Notes under the pieces: generated by a model
What the model was told of the DNA's origin: nothing
The model's input: the letters and a program-made list of their open reading frames with translations, nothing else
Database searches by the model: none
NCBI GenBank assembly: GCA_039707465.1
Contig: CM077647.1
Span: forward strand, 172,730,663 to 172,794,662
Source of the DNA: Rhabdophis nuchalis
Taxonomy: Eukaryota > Chordata > Lepidosauria > Squamata > Natricidae
Length of the DNA: 64,000 nucleotides
Direction of reading: 5' to 3'
Shown here: positions 53,325 through 63,838 of the stretch, piece after piece
How positions within the stretch are numbered: position 1 is the stretch's first letter
How the letters are laid out: every line of letters starts with the position of its first letter
Made by a program: the position numbers and the translations under genes

Positions 53325-54480
53325 TAAGAACATAAGAATAGCCTTGCTGGAACAGGCCACAGCCCATCCAGTCCAGCATTTTGTCTCACACAGTGGCTCC
53401 CCATTTGCTTCAGGGTCTTCCCAAGCAGATGTCTTCACCTGCTTATGATTCCCTGCAAATGGCATTGAGAGATATCCTGCCTATCTCTCCAACCCGGAGG
53501 GTGTCCTTAGGCATCCATAATGATAGCCATGGATACCCTTGTTCTCCATGAACTCCTCTCATCCTTTCTTAAAGGTGTCGAGGCTGACAGCTGTCACCAC
53601 TTCTTCTGGCATGGAGTTCCATAGACCAGTGATCCTCTGGGTAAAAAAGTACTTCCTCTTATTTGTTTGAGGTCTAGCTTCCAACAGTTTCATGGAGTGC
53701 CCCCTAGTTTTAGTGTTGTGCGATAGGAAAAACAGTTTTTCCTTTTCTATTTTGTCCACACCGTGCATGATTTTATAGACTTCAATCAGGTCGCCTCTCA
53801 GGCGCCGTCGTTCTAGGGTGAAGAGACCCAGCCGTTGCAGCCTCAGATAAAATAAGGAAGGTGTTCCAGCCCCCTAATCCTTCTGGTTGCTCTCCTCTGC
53901 ACCTTTTCCATTTCCATAATATCCTTCTGAAGGTATGGTGACCAGAACTCTACACAATACTCCAGATGGGGCCTCACCATAGATTTATAAAGAGGCAGAA
54001 TGACACTTGCTGACTTATTTTCTATACCCTTCCTAAGGATCCCTAGCAATGAGTTTGCTTTTTTCACTGCTGCGGCACACTGGGTTGACACCTTCATTGA
54101 GCTGTCCACCAGGACACCAAGGTCCCTTTCCTGGTTAGTTGCAAGGAGTTCAGACCCCATCAGTTTATAGATATAGTTGGGGTTTTTTGCCCCAACATGC
54201 ATCACTCTGCACTTACTAATGTTGAAGCTCATTTGTCACTGGTTTGCCCATTGTCAAGAGATCCCTCTGGAGCTCCTCACTCTCTCTCTCTCATTTTTTA
54301 CTACCCTGTATAATTTAGTGTCGTCGGTGAATTTGGCTACCTTGCTGTTTACTCCTACTTCTAGATCATTTATGAAAAGGTTGAAAAGCAGGGGTCCCAG
54401 TACTGAACCTTGGGGGACCCCACTCTTTACCTCCCTCCACCTGGAGAAGTGTCCATTTAATGCTACTATATGGATATATC
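53325..54480 (-). mobile_element. CR1-clade LINE fragment
   Basis: The minus-strand translation has RDLGVLVDSSMKVSTQC, AVKKANSLLGILRKG, LYKSMVRPHLEYCV and the later IMHGVDKIEKEKLF, typical of CR1 pol. Upstream near 54360-54415 the reversed DNA encodes a VPQGSVLGPLLF-like palm motif. The 3' end ACATAAGAACATAAGAATAG lies at the left. Several frame breaks. Confidence 0.85.
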
Positions 54481-54489
54481 CGATACTCC

Positions 54490-55010
54490 TTTCCTCCTCT
54501 TATTTTTCCGATAACAACAACAAAAAAACAACAACACCTTACCATTGCAGCCAGAATAGCATACGCACAGTCTTAGAAAGGGAAAAAACTACTATCAGAC
54601 CAACTAATCATCAACAATACCTTCTGGTGTGCTGAATGTGACAGACATATATTCTCAAAGACAGACAGGAAGCAATATTCTATCAAAGTTGGGAAAGATG
54701 GTATGACTGGGTGGAGGTAAAGAGACTACAGGATGAGAGATAGGGAAGGATATACAATGTAGATATATAGATAGTAAATAAAACGAATGTATGGAGCAGT
54801 GGCAGTTAAGGGGAATTGATAAATGTAAGATATAGACAAATAGAAATATCTAGGAATGTAATAAGATGGTATAGGATGTTACTGTGTACATATAGGGGGT
54901 GGGTTACTCCCAGTTGTGTCTGTGTAGTTTTGTTTTGTCAATTTCTTATTTATGTTCTTTTTTCTGTTACTAATTTACAATAGAAAAAAATATATTAAAA
55001 AAAAAACCTT
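54490..55010. other. AT-rich flank, nothing recognised
   Basis: No gene or named repeat seen. Confidence 0.35.
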
Positions 55011-55019
55011 TGTGAGAAG

Positions 55020-55140
55020 GTTTGTGCTGAGAGAGAATGAGTAGCACAAGGTCACTCAGCTGGCTTTCATAGCTAAGACAGGACTTGAACTCACAGTCTC
55101 TTGCTTCTTAGCCTGCTGCCTTAACCACTAGGCCGAACAT
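55020..55140 (-). mobile_element. tRNA-derived SINE, minus strand
   Basis: The reverse strand reads GGCCTAGTGGTTAAGGCAGC (A box) and GTGAGTTCAAGTCCTG (B box). Confidence 0.65.
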
Positions 55141-55267
55141 ATCTGGCTGGATAGGCAAATCGAGGCAACATTTCCTCTTTAAAGGAGCCCCCGTGCTTTC
55201 CCTTTTCAGCCAACACAAAGTTTGTGAACTTTCCTGAATCTGTTTTTATTCATTGCAGGGACAGAAA

Positions 55268-55708
55268 ATGGTCTTGGGGCTAGTCTTGGTGTCCATATCA
55301 GTCCTCTTCCAAGGTAATCCTTTCTTCTCTAAAGAATTTCCTTCCATTTTCTGTTTCTTGATCAAAACATTTAATTGAAATATGTTTTTTTTTTAAAGGA
55401 GTCCAATCTCAAGTCCAGTTGGTGGAGTCTGGAGGGGACGTGAAAAGACTTGGAGAGTCCCTCCGTCTCTCCTGTGAAACCTCTGGATTCACCTTCAGCA
55501 GCCATTATATGTACTGGGTGAGACAGGCTCCTGGGAAAGGACTGGAATTGTTGGCCAGCATAAGTTCAGGCTCATCTCCTTCCACTTACTACTCATATAA
55601 AGTCAAGGGCCGCTTCACTATCTCCAGGGATGATTCCCGCAGCCAGCTGTATCTGCAAATGAACAGCCTCAAACTGGAGGACACAGCTGTCTATTACTGC
55701 TCAACTTA
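55268..55708 (+). CDS. IGHV: V18: IGHV gene, intact coding exons
   Basis: Leader exon 55268-55313 ([15 protein letters not shown]), donor GTAATC; V exon 55399-55708 after TTTTTAAAG. FR1 [18 protein letters not shown]1 [10 protein letters not shown]2 [14 protein letters not shown] (Leu for the usual Trp after Glu), CDR2 [11 protein letters not shown]3 [13 protein letters not shown], ending [11 protein letters not shown]. No stop. The leader diverges from all others. No good octamer: ATAGGCAAAT at 55151 is the nearest match. The heptamer is CACAATG. May be weakly expressed. Confidence 0.88.
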
Positions 55709-55747
55709 CACAATGAGAGGAAGTGAATCTGACGCCGAGCAAAAACC
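55709..55747 (+). other. V18 RSS, variant heptamer
   Basis: CACAATG 55709-55715, GCAAAAACC 55739-55747. Confidence 0.82.
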
Positions 55748-55815
55748 TTCTCATCAGAGCAGCTCTGCAAATTGAGATAGAATGGAATGGATGAGAAGAG
55801 AAGAGAAGAGAAGAG

Positions 55816-58800
55816 TGTTAGATTAGACAAAGGATTCCGACTCAGGCATGGTCAAACAACAGGAACGTTTATTCACAACTATTTACAATACACTAGGATC
55901 ATTACTGGCAAGGTTTCCCTGTCTGACAGCTGCTTATATACAGCTTTAAGGCGGGGAAACTTTTAGCAAGCCAGCTGCAACATTGTATCTATTTTCTAGA
56001 CAGAATCCGGCCAGCTGCGTCTTAGCCAATCAGACGCAGCTGCCGGCTCCGTTCCGGAATGCGGTGACTCAGAGTTTACCAGACTTGCTGGCTCGGTCGT
56101 AGACCTGAGGACTTAACACTCCTTCCCCCATAGTCAGTGCGCATGTGTCCAGTCTCTCTGTCCATCAAAGTGTAAGCGCATGCGTACTCGTCCAAATAGG
56201 CGGGGCGATGTCAGACCCGCCCCGAACGCCTCAGTTGCTGTGGAGAGCTCGGCGAGGTAAGTAGTTCCTGGGGAAGCTCCTCCCTGCGGGGAGTGGAGCT
56301 TCCACTTACGTCACCGCGGCCTGCCCTCGGAGGTGGAGTCGGCGTGGCTGGTACCGGCGATAATGGTAAGTCCGGGCGAGGGGGCGTGGCGACCAGGGTT
56401 GAGGTTCTTGAAGGTTGCTGGCAGGCAGCGGCTTGATAGGGAGGGCCTCCGAGAGGAGAGGCCCACAATTCCGTGTCGGCTTGAGTGGAGTAGTCTGGAG
56501 GGGTTCTGCACGGGGTGTCAGATGAGGAGAGGCCTGGACTGGCAAAGGCCTCTGAAGTTACAATCTGCGGTTCGGCTTGAACAGGCAACAATGGCCCAAC
56601 GGGGGCCCACGGGCAGGAACGGCCTGATGTGGTGAAGGCCGTCTCTGGCAGGCGGCGTCTTAGTTGATCCAGGTGGCGCTGCCACTCGGATCCATCGTGT
56701 AGGCCGACCCTGTAAGAACAGGGGCCGGTTAAGTCCAAGACGGTTGCGGGAACCCATCTCGGCTCCCCTGAGAAGTTCCTTGCCCAGACTAGGTCCCCAG
56801 TTTTGAACAAGCGAGGGGAGGGGGCCTGCAGGTTGCTCCTCTGAACCCCGTCGTAATCGGGGTGCAGTCTGTCCAGGGTGGTCCGCAAGCGTCGGCCCAT
56901 CAAGAGCTCCGCGGGGCTTTTCCCTGTGGCTGGGCAAGGTGTGACATGCTGTCCCAAGAGGTACGCAGCCACCCTTGCCTGCCAGTCCCCTTTATCCAAA
57001 TGGGCCAAGGCTTCCTTGGCCGAGCGGACAGCTCGTTCCGCGCGTCCATTAGACGCCAGGTGATAAGGGGCAACCGGCGCGTGGCGGATCCCATGGGTGG
57101 CCAGAAAGTCCAAGAAGGTGGAGGACTGAAATTGGGGTCTGTTGTCGGACACAATGACGTCCGGCAACCCGTGTGTGGCGAACAGGCGGTGCAATGCTCG
57201 CACGGTGCTCTCCACTGTGGTGGAAGCCATGATAATCACCTCCACCCAGCGGGAGAACGCATCCACCGCAACAAGGAAATTCTGGCCATGGAAGGGACCT
57301 GCGAAGTCCAAGTGAAGCCGGGACCACGGGCTCCTGGGAATGTCCCACTCCCTCGGCGGGGAGACCGCCGGGGCAGGGCGGAAAGATTGGCAGGTGGGGC
57401 AGGCGGCCACCCAATCCGCCACTTCAGCGTCCATGCCAGGCCACCAGACATAGCTCTGGGCCAATGCCTTCATGCGGACTATGCCTGGGTGATTGGCATG
57501 GAGCGACTGAAGAACCATGTGTCTCAGGGGGAAGGGAACGATGACCCGATCTCCCCAACACAAGCACCCACAATGGAGCGAGAACTCCATTAGGCGTGAC
57601 TTGTAAGGCCGAAACTCTTCGGCCACGCTGCCCGAAGGCCACCCCCTCAGCACCCAACGGCAAACCTGGGCAAGGACGGGGTCTGCGCAGGTGTGAGCGG
57701 CGATGGTGGATGAGGACAAGGGCAAGTCCGACTCCGCCACCGTCAGGACGGAGAGGGCAGGCACGGGGGCTGGATCCGTCCCCGGAAGAGGGCAGCGGCT
57801 TAGGGCATCGGCATGCCCTATCTGCTTGCCAGGACTGTATAGCAGCGTATAGTCATACGCTGCTAGGAACTCCGTCCAACGGGTCATCCTGGGAGAAAGG
57901 ATGGGGGGGTCGGATGGTCACCGGCCAACAGCCCAAGGAGCGGCTTGTGGTCTGTGACGACTGAAAAGGTCCGCCCATAGAGGTAATTGTGAAACTTCTT
58001 AATCCCGGACACTACAGCCAAAGCTTCCTTGTCGATTTGGCTGTAGTTTCTCTCAGTTTGAGACATTGTCCGGGAGTAAAAAGCAATGGGGGCTTATGAA
58101 CCGTCCGGAAGGACGTGGCTCAGGATAGCCCCCAGGCCGTAAGGGGAGGCATCACATGCAAGCGTCAGAGGAAGCCTGTCATGGTACTGGACTAGTACCG
58201 CGTCCGACGTGAGCATGGCTTTGACAGCCACGAACGCATGCGCTTCGCGGCTGCCCCAGCGCCAGGCCGCAGATCGGTCGAGCAACCGATGCAGCGGCTC
58301 GGCTAACAATGCCTTGTGGGGAATAAAAGGCGCGTAAAAATTCAAAAGGCCGAGGAATGCCTGCAGCTCCGTTTTGGAGGCAGGAGTGGGGGCCTTTTGG
58401 ATGGCCTCGACCTTTGAGGGGGTCGGGTGAATTCCTTGGGCATCAATCATGAAGCCCAGGAATTCCACCCTCAGCGCAGCAAATGCGCTTCAATTTTAAA
58501 CCCGCGCCCCTGAAAATTCTGAGGACCTTCTGCAACGTCTTGGCGAGTTCTAATATGCTGGAAGCAGCAATCAGGACATCGTCAAAGTACGGCACAACTC
58601 CAGGGAGCCCATGGAGCAGTCGCTCCATGAGGCTCTGGAAGATCCCCGGGGCCACGGACACGCTGAATTGGAGGTGGCGACAGCGGAAAGCCCCACGGTG
58701 GGTGACGATAGTCTGCGCCTCCGCAGCCTCATTGTCCACTGGGAGCTGTTGGTAGGCCTGTGCCATCTCCAGTTTTGAGAACACGCGTCCGTGCCCCAAT

Positions 58801-59266
58801 GAGTGGAGCAGGTCCTGTACTACCGGAACCGGGTATGGGTTCACCTGAAGCCCGAGGTTGATCGTCGACTTATAGTCGGCACAGATCCTCACGGACCCAT
58901 CGGGCTTAATCGGGGTCTCCCATTTTGCCTGATCGACGGGTTCGAGCATGCCCTGCGCCACTAATCGATCTAATTCCGCATCAACCTTGGGCTTTAGTGC
59001 GAATGGCAGCCTGTGGGCCTTCAAGCGGACAGGAGCAACCTGAGGGTCTAGGTTCAGGGAAACTGGGGTGCCCCTATACGTTCCTAGGCTGCCATCAAAG
59101 ACGTCGCCAAACTCTTTGAGTACGGTGTCTACCGGAGAACTGGCGGGCACGCTGTTCACTCCTTGGACTGACAGTCCCAAGGCTGGAAACCAGTCCAGTC
59201 CGATCAAGGCAGCTAGGGAATTGGGCACTACCAGGACGGGAAGGGACCCATGGAAAGGGCCGTAGT
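55816..59266 (-). mobile_element. Gypsy element 2, truncated
   Basis: 3' LTR 55816-56118 (303 bp, TG...CA), purine tract, and pol on the minus strand. Gag and the 5' LTR are missing: the protease-RT sequence stops at 59266, where Helitron sequence begins. Related to element 1 but clearly diverged. The LTR shows little similarity to that of element 1. Confidence 0.9.
56211..59266 (-). pseudogene. Gypsy element 2 pol, broken
   Basis: The protease C-terminal end (IGLDWFPALGL), RT (YFDDVLIAA), RNase H (VTDHKPLLGLLAGD) and integrase (LHLDFAGPF, VSDNRPQF with Arg in place of Gly, HLASNGRAERAV) are all recognisable. It is split by a frame shift near 58450, an in-frame stop near 58094 and a further shift near 57885. 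The largest open piece is 56211-57887 (integrase). Confidence 0.88.
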
Positions 59267-60137
59267 CTGCTAATCTCAGAAAGTATTGCCGAGTCAGCGG
59301 CCTCTCCTCTGCCACCACCACCGCCCCCCTTTGCTAACTCCCCCCACAAGGCTGCTGACGATTCAGTGGCCTCTTCTCTGCTGCTTCCCCCCCCCCTCCA
59401 TCAACTTCCCCACACAAGGCTGCTGCCGAGTCAGCGGCCTCTCTTGCCGCCCATGCCACCCACACTGTCAACTCCCCCCCACAAGGCCGCTGCCAAGTCA
59501 GCAGCCTCTCTTGCCACCCCCACAACCGGTGCCGCAAACTCCTCCCTCCCCACAAGGCCGCTGCCAAGTCAGCAGCCTCTCTCTCCTCTCTATCTTGGTA
59601 AGTAGGTAGGTAGGTAAGTAGGTAGAGCGATAGAGGGAGAAATACAGTAGGTAGGTGGATAGAGAGAGAGGGGAGAAAAATACAGTAGGTAGGTAGGTAG
59701 ATAGAGGGAGAGAGGGAAAATACAGTAGATAAGTAGAGAGGTAGAGATAGAGAGAGAGGGAGAAATACAGTAGGTAGGTAGGTAAGTAAGTAGGTAGATA
59801 GAGGGGGAGAGAGGGGGAGAAATACAGTAGGTAGGTAGAGATAGAGAGGGAAAATACAGTAGGTAGGTAGGTAGGTAGAGGGAGAGAGGGAAAATACAGT
59901 AGATAGGTAGAGAGGTAGAGAGAGATAGAGAGAGAGGGAGAAATACAGTAGGTACGTAGGTAGGTAGAGGGAGGGGGGAGAAATACAGTAGGTACGTAGG
60001 TAGACTAAAAGAGGGAGGGGTGGGAGAGGGAGGGGAAACTGAGGCAGAGAAGAAGGGGGTCACTGAGAGGGTCTATGAAGGGAAACTTTTTCATTTAACC
60101 AAACTTGGCCACAGCAACCCGTGGCGGGTACAGCTAG
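59267..60137 (+). mobile_element. Helitron copy 2, 5'-truncated
   Basis: Matches 24176-25137 of the complete Helitron, including the CTGCCAAGTCAGC repeats, GTAG repeats, hairpin and terminal CTAG (60134-60137). It lacks the first 39 bp, replaced by Gypsy sequence. Confidence 0.8.
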
Positions 60138-60539
60138 TATTTCTAATAAATGGCACAATATATCTCTCTGTGTGTCTGTTTTAAATATAAATCCTCGCCA
60201 TAAACCCATACTTGGGTTTACTGTACTTGTACTTTGCAAAATGTAGAGCAACCTGAATCAGCAGAAGAATCCAAAGAAATTTTATTTCTATAACCCGGTC
60301 TACCTAGAGAGTGTGTATTTAATGCATACTTAGTGTATGTGTGTTCATCATGTGGCAAGGATTTATGAATCAATTCTGAAAAGTGGTGACCATTTTCAAG
60401 GCTTGGCTTTAATTGTTCTAATTAAAGGGTCCCTTCAGTTTTTCCAAGACTAGAAAGTTACTTAGGGATGACCTTTGTTGGAGCCTACAAGGAAAACTAT
60501 AGGGTAAATGCACCGAGAAGCTCTTTTGTCTCAACAGAT

Positions 60540-60547
60540 ATGTAAAT
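60540..60547 (+). promoter_or_regulatory. V19 octamer (ATGTAAAT)
   Basis: 138 bp before the V19 ATG. Confidence 0.65.
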
Positions 60548-60677
60548 TGAGGCACAATTTCCCCTTTAACGGAGTCAGTTGGTTTTACTTTTAAGGCTAC
60601 ACCCACCAGCTCAAATCTTGAGCACTTTCCCAAATCTTTTCCTACTGATTCTTTTCCATTCATTAGAGAAAGCCAAG

Positions 60678-61422
60678 ATGACACCATGGCTGAAGTTGGT
60701 GTTCTTACTTGCATCCCTCGGAGGTAATTGTTTCCCACTACACACAATTGCCTTCCATTTACTTTTCTTGAATGCAGGAGATCTCACTGAAACTCTTTTC
60801 TTTTTAGGAGTCCAAGCTCAACTACAGTTGGTGGAGTCTGGAGAGGATGTGAGAAGACCTGGAGAGTCCCTCCGTCTCTCCTGCCAAGCCTCTGGATCCT
60901 CCTTCAACCGCTTTAGCATGACCTGGGCGAGACAGGCTCCTGGAAAAGGATTGGAATGGTTGGCCTATATATGGTCTTCAAATCTTTACTACTCTGACAA
61001 AGTGAAGGGACGCTTCACCATCTCCAGGGACAATGCCAAAAGCCAGCTGTATCTGCAAATGAACAGCCTCACAGCTGAAGACACAGGAGTCTGTGGCGGG
61101 CCCAGCCCTCTGGAACGACCTTCCCCCCATATTAGGACAACTACGGACCTCCGCTCCTTCCGTTTAAAATTAAAGACACATCTTTTTCGCCTGGCCGGCC
61201 TTGGGTAGTCTCTTTTAAGGTTAGGGGTTTTAGGGGTAGTTTTAGTTTATGGGTTTTAGCGCAGGACTAATTTAATTCATTTTTAATTTTGTATTCTGTC
61301 TGTGGTTTTAATTGTATTTTTAATTGCCTGTGCCCCGCCTCGAGTCCCTTTGGGGAGAGAGAGCGGGATATAAAATTAAAATTATTATTATTATTATTAT
61401 TAGTCTATTACTGTGTGAGATA
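60678..61422 (+). pseudogene. IGHV: V19: IGHV pseudogene, L2 in FR3
   Basis: Paralogue of V6. Leader exon 60678-60723 ([15 protein letters not shown]); a normal short intron without a LINE; V exon from 60808. FR1 ([11 protein letters not shown]), CDR1 [22 protein letters not shown] and FR3 match V6 until ...EDTGV. There a 309-bp L2 3' end is inserted (61093-61401), so the YYC codons follow only after it. The exon reads into LINE sequence and loses its second Cys in frame. The heptamer is also destroyed. Confidence 0.92.
61093..61401 (+). mobile_element. L2 3' end inside V19 FR3
   Basis: GTGGCGGGCCCAGCCCTCTG to an ATT tail, flanked by AGTCT at 61088-61092 and 61402-61406. Confidence 0.92.
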
Positions 61423-61461
61423 CTCGATGAGAGGAAGTGAATCTGAAGCTCGGCAAAAACC
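61423..61461 (+). other. V19 RSS remnant
   Basis: CTCGATG 61423-61429 (CAC lost), GCAAAAACC 61453-61461. Confidence 0.75.
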
Positions 61462-61799
61462 TGCCATTCATTAGAGCAGCCTGCAAGTCCTTTCAGCCTC
61501 AGAAGGCTGCATTTCTCTGGGAAACTAACTTCCAGAGGAAGAGAGATTAAAAACCAGAGACAAGTCTGTCTTATTGGGCCCCCACAGCAGTGGAGGGTTT
61601 CAAAATTTTTTAGAACCTTTTCTGTAGGTGTGGCCTATGTTGTGGGAGTGGCTTGCCGGCCATTTGACCAGGTGCAAGTTGCGTGCCAGCCATGTGACTG
61701 TGTCAAAGAGGCAATGCTTAACAAACAGGAAAAAAATCCTCTTAAAACAGAGCTAAAAGAAGTATCTTTAGATCTTTAGATATTAGATGAATATCCACT

Positions 61800-61955
61800 C
61801 CTCTCCAGACTTGAAATTTTGTGCTTAGACAAATTAGAACTTTGCCGTCTTCCATTCAACCAAAGCATAGTACATAAAATTATCTGCTGCAATGTTCTAC
61901 CTGTCAAAGACTACTTCGGTTTCAACCGCAATGACACAGGAGCACACAATAGGGA
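61800..61955 (+). mobile_element. LINE pol C-terminal relic (copy of 30400)
   Basis: Duplicated together with V7/V20. Confidence 0.45.
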
Positions 61956-62002
61956 GTGTAGGGAGTGTGCAAGCAATGAGGAGCCCTTTTATCTCAACCA
62001 AT

Positions 62003-62010
62003 ATGTAAAT
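62003..62010 (+). promoter_or_regulatory. V20 octamer (ATGTAAAT)
   Basis: 138 bp before the V20 ATG. Confidence 0.65.
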
Positions 62011-62140
62011 CAAGGCAAAATTTCTCCTTTAAAGGAGTCAGGTGGTTCTACTTTTAAGGCTACACCCACCAGCACAAATCTTGAGCACTTTCCCAAATCA
62101 TTCCCTATCAATTCTTCTCAATTCATTAGAGAAAGCCAAG

Positions 62141-62574
62141 ATGACCCCATGGCTGAAGTTGGTGTTCTTACTTGCATCCCTTGGAGGTAATTGTTTCTCT
62201 CTACACACAATTGCCTTCCATTTGCTTTTCTTGTATGCAGGAGATCTCACTGAAACTCTTTTCCTTTTAGGAGTCCAATCTCAAGTCCAGTTGGTGGAGT
62301 CTGGAGGGGATGTAAGAAGACCTGGGGAGTCCCTCCGTCTCTCCTGCCAAGCCTCTGGATTCACCTTCAGCAGCTATGAGATGAACTGGGTGAGACAGGC
62401 TCCTGGGAAAGGACTTGAATGGGTGGCCTATATATGGTCTTCAAAATCTTTACTACTCTGACAAAGTGAAGGGACGCTTCACCATCTCCAGGGACGATGC
62501 CAAAAGCCAGCTCTATCTGCAAATGAACAGCCTCAAGGCTGAAGACACAGGAGTCTATTACTGTGCTAGAGAGG
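62141..62574 (+). pseudogene. IGHV: V20: IGHV pseudogene, frameshift in CDR2
   Basis: Paralogue of V7. Leader exon 62141-62186 ([15 protein letters not shown]), donor GTAATT; V exon 62271-62574 after CTTTTAG. FR1 to FR2 are normal ([25 protein letters not shown]). One extra A in the A-run at about 62443-62446 (TCAAAATC against TCAAATC in V7) shifts the frame just before [10 protein letters not shown]3 and the RSS are otherwise preserved. The break looks recent, or could be a sequencing error in a homopolymer. Confidence 0.9.
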
Positions 62575-62613
62575 CACAGTGAGAGGAAGTGAATCTGAAG
62601 CTCGGCAAAAACC
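62575..62613 (+). other. V20 RSS (23-bp spacer)
   Basis: CACAGTG 62575-62581, GCAAAAACC 62605-62613. Confidence 0.87.
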
Positions 62614-62879
62614 TGCCATTCATTAGAGCAGCCTGCAAGTCCTTTCAGCCTCAGAAGGCTGCATATTCCTGTGAAACTAACTTCCAGAGGAAGAAAGAGA
62701 TTTAATAACCAATTATTAAATCCTCCCAACACAGAGACAAGTCTGGTTCATAATTCAAAAGGGTTTATTTACAGAAAAATAACAAGCGGTTGCAAAGACG
62801 ACCTCCAAGTCTCTTCCCAGATAAATACGAGGAGAGGAAAGAATAGCATTCAAACAATACATTTTATACACTCTACTAC

Positions 62880-63240
62880 AGGGGTGGGTTCCTGGGGGAT
62901 CGGCCAGGATCGCGCGAGCCTGTTCGTGAAATTTAGAGATCCTGGCCGATCCCGTTGGACGATGGACCCGGAAGTTACGTCCGGAACACGTGGCTCGCTC
63001 CGTCAAGAGCTCCATTTGAAACTCTTTCTCTGTTGGGGCGCCTGCCTTCCGCCGCCTCTAGCCTGCCAGGCTTCAAAACTAAAGGGCGGGGGCCGGGCCT
63101 TGAAGCTCTTTCATTGTTAGCATGGCTAGGGTGGGCAGCGGAAGGCATGCTAGGTGCGCGAAGGCCCCCCCGCCCTCCCCAGCCGCGCCAACAGGGAAAG
63201 AGTTTCAAGGCCCGGACTGGGCCCTTTAGTTTTGAAGCTG
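62880..63240. other. GC-rich segment with 16-bp inverted repeat
   Basis: Similarity to the V7 flank stops at about 62880, where CAGGGGTGGGTTCC begins, a start seen in hAT-type repeats. Arms 62896-62911 and 62938-62953 are exact inverted copies. A TTCAAAACTAAAGGGC block (about 63070) recurs inverted as GGGCCCTTTAGTTTTGAAG (about 63218). No supported gene. Confidence 0.45.
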
Positions 63241-63263
63241 CCAGGGCCGGGCTGGGCCTTTTG

Positions 63264-63775
63264 CGCTTGGCGCGAACGCAGATGCTTGGGAGGGCTTCGT
63301 TCAGCTATTCGCGGGCTGCGCGAAGCGATCCCGATCCCCTGCAGCCACGCCGGCAGCTTTAAGGGCCGAGCCGGCCCTTTCACGCTTGGCGCGAACGCAG
63401 AGGCTTGGGGGGGCTTCGCGCAGCTATTCGCGGGCTGCGCGAAGCGATCCCGATCCCCTGCAGCCACGCCGGCCCTTTCACGCTTGGCGCGAACGCAGAG
63501 GCTTGGGGGGGCTTCGCTCAGCTATTCGCGGGCTGCGCGAAGCGATCCCGATCCCCTGCAGCCACGCCGGCCCTTTCACGCTTGGCGCGAACGCAGAGGC
63601 TTGGGGGGGCTTCGCGCAGCTATTCGTGGGCTGCGCGAAGCGATCCCGATCCCCTGCAGCCACGCCGGCCCTTTCACGCTTGGTGCGAACGCAGAGGCTT
63701 GGGGGGGCTTCGCGCAGCTATTCGCGGGCTGCGCGAAGCCATCCCGACCCCCTGCAGCCACGCCGAGGCTTGGGG
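63264..63775. repeat. 98-bp GC-rich tandem repeat with hairpins
   Basis: CGCTTGG starts at 63264, 63383, 63481, 63579 and 63677: one 119-bp step, then three exact 98-bp steps. Most units hold an 11-bp inverted repeat, CTTCGCGCAGC with GCTGCGCGAAG. Confidence 0.9.
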
Positions 63776-63838
63776 GGGCTTCGCGCCGAGCCGAGCCAAG
63801 CGCGCCCGGCTGGAGCGCACGAGCCAACCGCGAGCGCC

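Noticed and set aside
53690..53715. Reverse CTCF-like match TGCCCCCTAGTTTTAGTG
   Set aside because: Lies within CR1 coding sequence and departs from the consensus after TAGT; not part of the V unit series.
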